Origin: Kitagawia praeruptora
Lineage: Eukaryota; Streptophyta; Magnoliopsida; Apiales; Apiaceae
Assembly (NCBI GenBank): GCA_037693485.1
Contig: CM075354.1
Coordinates: 94,981,001 to 95,045,000, forward strand
DNA length: 64,000 nucleotides
Reading direction: 5' to 3'
Below, piece by piece: positions 57,491 to 64,000 of this stretch. The stretch's first letter is position 1. Every line of letters starts with the position of its first letter. The translations under genes and the position numbers were made by a program. The notes under the pieces were generated by a model that had not been told where the DNA came from, searched no databases, and was given only the letters and a program-made list of their open reading frames with translations.

Positions 57491-57978
57491 TTTTGAAAGA
57501 TGATCGCCTCTAAGGAGAGTCTTATTAAAAATGAAGCGATCTTCGGAAAATCCACCTCCTATGAGGAGGGTATTTCTGATATGGGGAACGACCTCCTTTG
57601 AGGGTATTTCTCGAATTTATAAATTTCTAATGAAAATGACCCCCTTTGAGGGGGATACTCTCGAGAAGACATGGTAGATATGACCTTCTTTGACTGGAGG
57701 ATATTTCTTTGAATGTATGCTTTTCAGGATATTGCTCGGAATGCTTTGGATGACTTTATGGAATAATGCTTAGATGACCCTATAAGATACATTCCCTCAC
57801 ACCTACAACTTATTCATTTTTACATCTCGCATGTCTCACTTGCATCTACATGCATATTACGGGCACCTAGGTGCTCCATATTATTTACTAATCTTCCTCT
57901 CCTAGCTGTTTCAGTGACTCGGAAAATTTGGAAGATCGAAGCATGCTTAGTTCCCCAGTCCATCAAACTGCACTGAAG

Positions 57979-57992
57979 AACTGGGGGGTAGT
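57979..57992 (+). other. Polypurine tract of non-coding LTR element
   Basis: A G6-containing run (AACTGGGGGGTAGT) sits directly before the 3' LTR start TGTTACGCC. Confidence 0.75.
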
Positions 57993-58448
57993 TGTTACGC
58001 CATATTTTCGGTTGCCTCTATTATCTCCCAAATTTCCCAATACGAATCTAAAAATAATTAACTTAATCCCCAAGTTAATTGTTTCCTCTCTCTGAAATGA
58101 GGAATAATCTCCAATTAATGATAGAAAATATCTCCAAACAATATCCTTCAAATCAGGAAGGTATCCCAACGCGAATATAATTTAAAGAGGTAAAATCTAC
58201 TAATTCCCAAAATACATCCCTTAACAAACAGAGGGATTAAAAATCAATCCTTAACAGAACTGCGTTGGCTTGATCCTTATAGGTATAATGTACGCAGGCA
58301 TCTTGGAAAAGGATCCGACACATCTAACAAGTCGAGACACCTCTCAAGTCCAGCCCCAAACATCCAAAATCCTAAATTCCCCTACTTTCATGATTTCGTT
58401 ATTCCAACAACCTCCGAAATTTGTTATCACCAAATTCCTCCGTTAACA
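57993..58448 (+). repeat. 3' LTR of non-coding LTR element
   Basis: 456 bp from TGTTACGCC to CGTTAACA. Its last 307 bp match the 5' remnant. The next five bases (AATAC) cannot be tested as a target duplication because the other end is lost. Confidence 0.87.
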
Positions 58449-58499
58449 AATACATAAAAAGTTAACTTAGAAAATACTAGTGTATTTCCTTTATACTCC

Positions 58500-58815
58500 T
58501 CAAGCTACAGAATTTGAGGAGGCTGTCAGCTTCTCCAAGTGAGCTTGACGAAATTTGATTGGAAGCAACTTAGTGAAGATGCCAGCTGCTACTTGGTTTT
58601 GAGAAGAGACATGTTGTGTTGTATTGGTACCATACTTGAGTTGATCTCGAACATAATGGTAGTCGAATTCAACATGCTTGGTTCTTTCGTGGAAGACAGG
58701 ATTGACAACGATAGCCAGAGCAGCTTTGTTGTCACAGTTGAGCATAATCGCAGGTAGATTTTTCGGTCCAAGTTCTTTGAGAAGAGCAGAAAGCCATGTT
58801 ACTTCACACAGTTGA
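58500..58815 (-). pseudogene. copia RNase H C-terminal fragment
   Basis: The minus strand reads CEVTWLSALLKELG, then LNCDNKAALAIVVNPVFHER, TKHVEFDYHYVRD and IFTK. This is the end of a copia RNase H of a lineage different from the Sireviruses above, nearer to the Ale/Retrofit style (NPVFHERTKH). It ends after SNSVA at 58500. Upstream RT is absent, so this is an isolated fragment. Confidence 0.83.
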
Positions 58816-59150
58816 CTAATGTGACAATAAGAGGGTTAATAATCAAATAAATGTTACGGAAAGTTTAGCATGAAAGATAGTAGTTGTATTTAAAAGTTTC
58901 CCAATACTTAGATGTGAAGATATTTAGTTTAAGAATTAGTTAATTTGAAAATAAATTTTAGCATGGTATTGGCATGTGAATGTGTTCACTGGTGAAGTAA
59001 CAACTCAATTCCTCATAGGTGCGTAATAAATATAGCATACTGCATACTAGATCTTTTTCTTTAGTTCTTTCACATTTTGTCCTAAAAGATATATTTGTGT
59101 GCATGTTTTTATTGCTAGAATTGCCTCTAACTTAACAAGAATATATCCAG
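58816..59150. other. AT-rich interval, no gene
   Basis: No ORF or repeat family recognised between the copia fragment and the helicase exon fragment. Confidence 0.5.
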
Positions 59151-59309
59151 ATTTTAGCAGATGCAATGGGGTTGGGAAAAGCTGTAATGAAAATAAGTCT
59201 TATAATGGCAAGACCAGGGAGAAGAATCCCTGAAGCCAAGCATAGTGACAGAGAAAATCTAGCCTCAAAGAGAACGGAATCCAATGGAGTACCAAGAAAA
59301 GCAAGGTAG
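59151..59309 (+). pseudogene. SNF2/RAD5-like helicase exon fragment, Walker A altered
   Basis: The frame reads ILADAMGLGKAVMKISLIMA then RPGRRIPEAK, and ends at a stop that overlaps a possible AGG/TAGAG splice border. Plant SNF2-family ATPases of the RAD5-like group have ILAD.MGLGKT followed by T(I/L)A/SLI; here the Thr after the P-loop Lys is Ala, so nucleotide binding would be weakened. An acceptor-like ATCCAG precedes it. Only one exon-sized piece is present. The minus-strand ORF over it is a shadow. Confidence 0.7.
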
Positions 59310-59371
59310 AGGTGGAACTTGATAAGTGGAGTTATATCCACTTGGAACATTCTAAATCGGCTTAAATTGAT

Positions 59372-60815
59372 TGTCTTGGGCTCAAGTTTCTTGTAGTTTT
59401 GATGTGTTTTGTTTAGTTGTGCAGATTTACAAAGATGTTGATTATGGTGGATGTTTTCGTCGTTTTTGGAGATTTAATTTATTAAAATTCGGATTTATTG
59501 GGCTGCACGCGTGAGATTCACTGTTTGGGCCATATCTTGAGTTCTATAAATCTGTTTTCAGCCCGTAAGCAGTCTACGCGAAGATAACGAGATTCTCTAT
59601 CATTCTAAGGTGGTCCAGAGGCCCAATTGCGTCTGGAACGGCTCTGGAAAACAGAAGAAAAGTCAGCTACGAATTTCCCTTTAAAACAGAATCAGTTTAG
59701 GAAACGTATCTTGCAGAAATTCTATTATAATTCTGTTTTGGTATTTTCTTGCTGGGCAAGACTTTTAGAGCCTATTTAAACACATCCTACCATTGTAATA
59801 GATATACACATTATCATAGTTTTATTATTGTAACCAGCTTAGATCTGCAAGGGAGAAAAGGAGAGAAGGGTTCAACGCTCGTGACAAGCAACGGATCTAG
59901 ATCTACTTCATCCTTTGTGTTACTTTGGATTATAGATTTGTTTTCTCAACTCTTTGTTTATTTAATATTATTTCTTTTATTCATATCTTGTTATTTATCA
60001 TGTTTTCATCAAATCCCATGACGATGAACGGTTCAATTATGAGCTAATCGTTGTCATGGGATTCTAACGGAGTTATTTATGGAACTTAGTATCTTGATGC
60101 TTTAAAGATCTGTGTGTGGTGTATATCTGATATCCTCGTATGGTTAATCTTAATGCTTTTAGATGCGTAGCTAACATATAAATTGAATTGTTAATCTCTT
60201 GTGAAGTGAAAGTGGATCTTGAGATTTAGAACATGCCATGCTAGCATAGGTTCATAATTGTTAATCAATATGATTCGTGGTGTGAGATGAAAATACTTAT
60301 ACTGCCCTATGTGATCATTATGGATAACTTGTTCTTCAACCGTTATGTTTTCAAATTCTATAGACATATAGGGTCTAAGCATAATTGGTGTCTATTCATC
60401 TTCTATCTCTTTTGTGGATGTATGTTTAGTTTGGTATGCGTATGCTGACAGGTAGCGTATACTTGTTTCGTGTTATCCGATCAGATATCAAAATCATTGC
60501 ACATAGTGATTAAAGGCGTCAGATCTAAGGGAAGTATTTAATGAAGTTAGAGTCCCATGTTTTTATTCTCATAAGTAACTCGATTTCTATTCTTATTAGT
60601 TAATTTGATTCTTAGTTTTATAATTTGCATCTTAGTTTAATTTAGTAGTTAATAAAAATCCTATTTGTTATTTGTCTTAGCAGTGGATAAAAACCATACA
60701 TCGGTGCATAGGTACATTAATTGAATTGAACACCATTCTAGATCTCTGTGGGAACGAACTTGATTTAATCATATATTACTTGTGACAACGTGCGCTTGCG
60801 TGATTTTGCATAACA
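59372..60815 (+). repeat. 5' LTR of Athila-type element (left border approximate)
   Basis: The right end, GCATAACA, is fixed by the primer site a few bases later. The left end is a guess at TGTCTTGGG; no partner LTR is in the window. A TATA-like CTATTTAAACAC at about 59772-59783 followed by CATTGTAAT near 59792 suggests promoter and start region. ORFs inside it are unsupported. Confidence 0.6.
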
Positions 60816-60821
60816 AGTTTT

Positions 60822-60839
60822 TGGCGCCGTTGCCGGGGA
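60822..60839 (+). other. tRNA-Asp-type primer binding site
   Basis: TGGCGCCGTTGCCGGGGA is the typical primer site of Athila and related gypsy elements, complementary to tRNA-Asp. It lies six bases after the LTR end. Confidence 0.9.
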
Positions 60840-60955
60840 TCATCGGTGTTTTTTATTTTAGTTTATGTGCTTGTCATCAGTGGTCGTTAGCGTTCACTGA
60901 CACAGATTCTTACTTAGTTTGTTTGTTTCGTGGTGTTTCAGGTACTTAAGTTTGT

Positions 60956-63643
60956 ATGCAAACACGTTCGCAAGCTCGTTTACAAAAACTGGCAGAAGAC
61001 GATCTTGTAGAGAATAAAGAGAATAAGGAAAAGGAATCTGAAACTACAGTAGCAATGGCAGATGCAGCAGCAGCTAAGGCTTTGAAGGACTATTCTCAGC
61101 CGAAACTCAATGACATCCAGTCTAGCATTATTAGGCCAGCTATTGCAACAAACAATTTTGAGATCAAGTCGGGCACAATTCAGATGGTGCAGAATTCAGT
61201 CCAGTTTGGGGGTGCTCCTACGGAGGATGCCAACATGCATGTTAGGGACTTTATCGAAATCTGCGACACTTTCAAATGTAATGGTGTGATGGATGATGCT
61301 ATCAGGTTGAGGCTTTTCCCATTCTCTCTGAGGGATAAGGCTAAGAGCTGGCTACACTCTTTGCCACCTGGTTCCATTACTACATGGGAAGATCTTGCTC
61401 AGAAGTTCCTTACTAAATTCTTCCCTATGGCGAAAACTGCAGCATTAAGGAATCAGTTGACTCAATTCCAACAGCAATCTGGCGAGACCTTATGTGAGGC
61501 TTGGGAACGTTACAAGGAGATGCTACGCAAGTGTCCTCATCATGGCATGCCTGATTGGATGGTTATTAATGGGTTCTACAATGGGTTGGGAGCACAGTCT
61601 AGGCCTTTGCTAGATGCAGCATCAGGTGGAGCTCTGTGGGCAAAGAGCTATGATGAAGCTTATGAACTTATAGAGATGATGGCTGCTAATGAATATCAAA
61701 ATCCAACCCAAAGGCTATCTCAAGGCAGGGCAGCAGGAATTTTGGAAGTAGATACAGCTGCAATGATTACGGCTCAGTTGAAGGCTCTTGCTATGAAGGT
61801 GGATTCTCTTGCTTATTATGGAGTTCAGCAGGTGGCTAGTGTTTGTGAGTTATGTGCGGGCGCACATGAGACAAATCAGTGTGCTATCTCTTCTGAATCA
61901 GCACAATTCGTGAGTAATTTCCAGAGACCTGCTGCACCAGTTCCAGCCACTTATCATCCTAATAATCGGAATCATCCTAACTTCAGCTGGAGCAACAATC
62001 AAAATACTCAACAACCTTATCAGCAAGCGAAGCCATTCAATCAAGGCTATCAATAGCCTTACGCTCCAAGGACACCATATCTACCTCCGGGATTTCAGCA
62101 ACAACAGCCCCAGGCTCATATGGGGCAATCATCTAATGATAAATCAGATGAGGTGTGGATAGTGGTAAAGAACCTACAAGCTGGCCAGAAAATTTTGGAA
62201 ACCCAGTTGGGGCAGATTACAAGTGCCTTGGTAAATATGCAACAAGGAACTCTTCCAGGTGATACAATGGGTAATCCAGGCAAGAGGGAGGTCCATGAGC
62301 AGGTGAAAGCTGTGACTTTGAGATCCGGAAAAGTCACAAGTGATCCTAAATCAGCAACTGAAGAAGATGAAGATGTTCAGAATCAGCAGGATGAAAAATC
62401 TGCAGTGCCAGTAATTGAGAAATCTGATTTAGTTGCTGATCAGCTAGATGGTGAGAAGAGTAAGAAACCTGTTGAAAAGTCTACTCCGGAGCAATCTTCA
62501 ATGAATAATCAGATCTATCCACCTCCTCCATTTCCTGGACGTTTGAAGAAAAGTCAAGAGAAACAGTTTCAGAAATTTATGGATGTCTTCAAGAAACTGT
62601 CCATTAACATTCCTTTTGTTGAAGCGTTGGAGCAGATGCCGAGATATGCTAAGTTCATGAAGGATATTTTGTCACGGAAGAGAAGGTTGGAAGATTTTGA
62701 AACAGTGGCATTGACAGAGGAGTGTAGTGCCGTTCTGCAGCAGAAGTTGCCTCCTAAACTTAAAGATCCAGGAAGTTTCACTATTCCATGCACTATTGGC
62801 AACCTTTCATTCAGCAAGTGTTTATGTGATTTGGGAGCTAGTATTAATCTTATGCCCTTATCTGTTTTCAAGCAACTTGGTCTACCGGAGCCAAAGCCAA
62901 CTAATATCTCTTTGCAGTTGGCTGATCGATCTATCACATATCCTAAAGGCATTGTGGAGGACGTTTTGGTGAAGGTTGATAAGCTCATATTCCTTGCTGA
63001 TTTTGTGATCTTGGATTTTGAAGAAGATAAGAAGATTCCAATAATCTTGGGAAGACCGTTCTTGGCTACAGGAAAGACTTTGATTGATGTGCAAAAAGGA
63101 GAGCTTACAATGAGGGTGCAAGATCAGAGTGTCACCTTTAATGTGTTCAAGGCAATGAAATTTCTGACAGAGGATGAAGAGTGTTGTAGTGTGGAAATAG
63201 TTGATACGGGTCAGAGAAAGAAGTTTGATCAGTTATTGAGTGAAAAATCTGATACACAAGTGCTAAAGCATCCCATCACTGAATCCATTGATAGTTCTTC
63301 AGTTCGAGATCTTTCGAATGTAAAGCTTGGGAAACTTCCACCACATTTGAGGTATGTCCTTTTGAATAATGAGTTAGTGATTTTTGAAGAAGGGCATGAT
63401 AACGTGTTGCGAAGGTGGAAAGCAGATGATAAGGAAGAAGAAATTTTTGTTCAGCCGGTTGAGTCGGAGAAGCACTTTAGAGGTGTGAAGAAGAAAAAGA
63501 AGAAGATTTGGCTGTTGGGAAATAAAATTAGGTTGAAGTCTGATGAAAGAAATTTGTGGAAAGCAAGCAATCAAGATGTCAACATTCGTATGAGTGGTTT
63601 GTCTGTTGAGGATGGTTCAGTTATTCTTTTGAAACCGCCATGA
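60956..63643 (+). pseudogene. gag: Athila gag-protease polyprotein, one in-frame stop
   Basis: It starts at the ATG at 60956 (MQTRSQARLQKLAEDD) and is open to 62056. The only visible break is the TAG at 62054-62056, after which the same frame runs to 63643, about 895 codons in all. Residues 80-250 are the gypsy Gag core (FIEICDTFKCNGV, LRLFPFSLRDKAKSWLHSLP, WERYKEMLRKCPHHGMPDW). A Cys/His cluster, CELCAGAHETNQC, lies near residue 298. The protease contains CDLGASINLMPLSVFKQLG; Athila proteases typically have DLGAS in place of DSGA. ILGRPFLATG is the second protease motif. A Lys-rich, unusual C-terminus follows (VKKKKKKIWLL). RT is absent. Confidence 0.88.
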
Positions 63644-63653
63644 GTTGAGGAAG

Positions 63654-63675
63654 TAACGTCAAGCTATTGACGTTA
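63654..63675 (+). other. Perfect stem-loop just after gag-protease stop
   Basis: TAACGTCAA, loop GCTA, then TTGACGTTA forms a 9-bp stem with a 4-base loop, ten bases after the stop. AGCGCTTCGTGGGAGGCAAC follows. I recall this hairpin plus GGGAGGCAACCC text as widespread after Athila-type ORFs. Its role is unknown; RNA processing, packaging or translation control are possible. Confidence 0.75.
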
Positions 63676-63718
63676 AAGAAGCGCTTCGTGGGAGGCAACC
63701 CATGCATTAGTGTAGGAA

Positions 63719-63770
63719 GGAAAAAAAAAATTTGAGTGTTGTGTGAAAAAAAAAAAAAAAAATTGAAAAA
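63719..63770. repeat. A-rich tract
   Basis: Two A runs (about 11 and 17 A) flank TTTGAGTGTTGTGTG. Nothing coding is seen. Confidence 0.8.
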
Positions 63771-63789
63771 AATCGAATTTTGGATGTGT

Positions 63790-63910
63790 AACGCAGGTTG
63801 CACCTGCGTTTCTGCAATTGGGGCAAATTGCGGCTGTGTAACGCAGGCTGCGCCTGCGTTACTGGAATGGGGGTAGTCTGCGGGGGTTGTGGCGCAGGTT
63901 GCGCCTGCGC
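63790..63910 (+). other. Three repeated covarying hairpins
   Basis: The stems are AACGCAGGT/ACCTGCGTT (63790-63810), AACGCAGGC/GCCTGCGTT (63840-63860) and GCGCAGGT/GCCTGCGC (63892-63910), each around a TGC loop. The first two are exactly 50 bases apart. The pair next to the loop changes from T-A to C-G to T-G, and an outer pair changes from A-T to G-C, so pairing is kept while sequence changes. The spacers also share AATTGGGGCAAATTGCGG-like text. Confidence 0.75.
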
Positions 63911-64000
63911 AACTGACAGTGGGGCAATTTGCTCTTCACTCAGGCAGTTGGCGCGTGGAGGTGAATTGATGAAAAAAAAAAAAAATCTCACAGTTTTATT

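Larger units (their letters stand above)
56149..58448 (+). mobile_element. Non-coding LTR retrotransposon (LARD/non-autonomous), 5' truncated
   Basis: A partial 5' LTR (56149-56455) and a complete 3' LTR (57993-58448) flank 1.5 kb of internal sequence. A primer-site-like TGGCGCTAGAAGGAGGGG lies three bases inside the 5' LTR, and a purine tract (CTGGGGGGTAGT) lies before the 3' LTR. No gag or pol is present. Internal tandem repeats occupy 57105-57490. The LTRs differ at roughly 18 of 307 compared positions by eye, so it is older than the inner Sirevirus. It is probably a gypsy-derived, non-autonomous element. Confidence 0.82.
59372..64000 (+). mobile_element. Athila-type Ty3/gypsy element, 5' portion, no RT seen
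   Basis: An LTR-like region ends at about 60815, followed by the Athila/Tat primer site, a leader, a gag-protease ORF with one stop, and a structured 3' region. A complete Athila would continue into RT, RNase H and integrase after protease. Here the ORF ends at 63643 and no such domain follows in the remaining 357 bases, so this copy looks like a gag-pro-only, non-autonomous derivative. The window ends before the 3' LTR. Confidence 0.8.

Noticed and set aside
57256..57555. 99-residue minus-strand ORF with a repeating SKIINSSNKSLPKYY pattern
   Set aside because: It is the translation of a DNA tandem repeat inside a non-coding LTR element; frame retention follows from unit lengths near a multiple of three.
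59132..59350. Hydrophobic 72-residue minus-strand ORF that looks like a membrane protein
   Set aside because: The opposite strand encodes a recognisable SNF2 P-loop exon; the hydrophobic frame is its shadow.
62820..62860. Apparent loss of the protease active site (DLGAS instead of DSGA or DTGA)
   Set aside because: To my knowledge DLGAS is usual in Athila proteases, so it is a lineage feature rather than a lesion.
1..64000. Bacterial-type operons, phage genes, tRNA or rRNA genes
   Set aside because: Composition, intron-like borders, LTR elements and plant primer sites show plant nuclear DNA; no such features were found.

Overview
The window is plant nuclear DNA, most likely from a eudicot with a large, repeat-rich genome. 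It contains four Sirevirus-type Ty1/copia retrotransposons, Ty3/gypsy elements of the chromovirus and Athila types, a terminal-repeat element in miniature (TRIM), a CACTA-like DNA transposon and short exon-like scraps of ordinary plant genes. I found no intact host gene, no tRNA, no rRNA and no CRISPR array. The species cannot be read from the sequence; an asterid is only a guess.

Region 1 (1-30855) is one nest. An old minus-strand Sirevirus (outer element, 455-30150, target duplication TTAAC) carries gag, pol and a long third ORF in the envelope position. Three elements have landed inside it. A younger minus-strand relative (inner element, 3798-16412, 609-bp LTRs, target duplication GTGTT) and a CACTA-like element (16997-20958, target duplication CAT) both cut the third ORF. 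A complete 683-bp TRIM (21423-22105, target duplication GATAT) sits between pol and the third ORF, beside an exact 334-bp tandem duplication. The CACTA-like element carries exon-like pieces of a GH79 heparanase-like gene. The outer element's 5' LTR and gag start were removed by a deletion at a short microhomology.

Region 2 (30856-38010) is a plus-strand gypsy remnant. It has an apparent LTR of about 6.6 kb, a tRNA-Met primer site and a scrap of protease. It ends abruptly at about 38010 inside a copia reverse transcriptase.

Region 3 (38010-54727) holds two related Sirevirus relics of a second family, arranged head to head. One is a minus-strand copy with gag, most of pol and its 5' LTR, interrupted by a short CACTA-family fragment. 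The other is a plus-strand copy with the integrase C-terminus, RT, RNase H, third ORF, polypurine tract and 3' LTR. The simplest history is that the minus copy inserted into the plus copy and a deletion at 38010 then removed the outer parts of both.

Region 4 (54728-59371) is a patchwork: an exon fragment of a starch branching enzyme, an unidentified exon-like ORF, a non-coding LTR element with tandem repeats (56149-58448), the end of a copia RNase H, and a SNF2/RAD5-like helicase exon fragment with an altered Walker A motif.

Region 5 (about 59372-64000) is the 5' part of an Athila-type gypsy element: LTR, tRNA-Asp-type primer site, and gag-protease with one in-frame stop. No reverse transcriptase follows. 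Instead there is a 3' region with a conserved-looking hairpin and three repeated hairpins whose base pairs covary.

Most genes here are retrotransposon genes working as sets: Gag builds the particle; protease, integrase, RT and RNase H copy and insert the element; LTRs, primer sites and polypurine tracts are the cis signals. The inner Sirevirus is the best preserved. Its gag is open, its pol has one visible frameshift and its third ORF has two stops.
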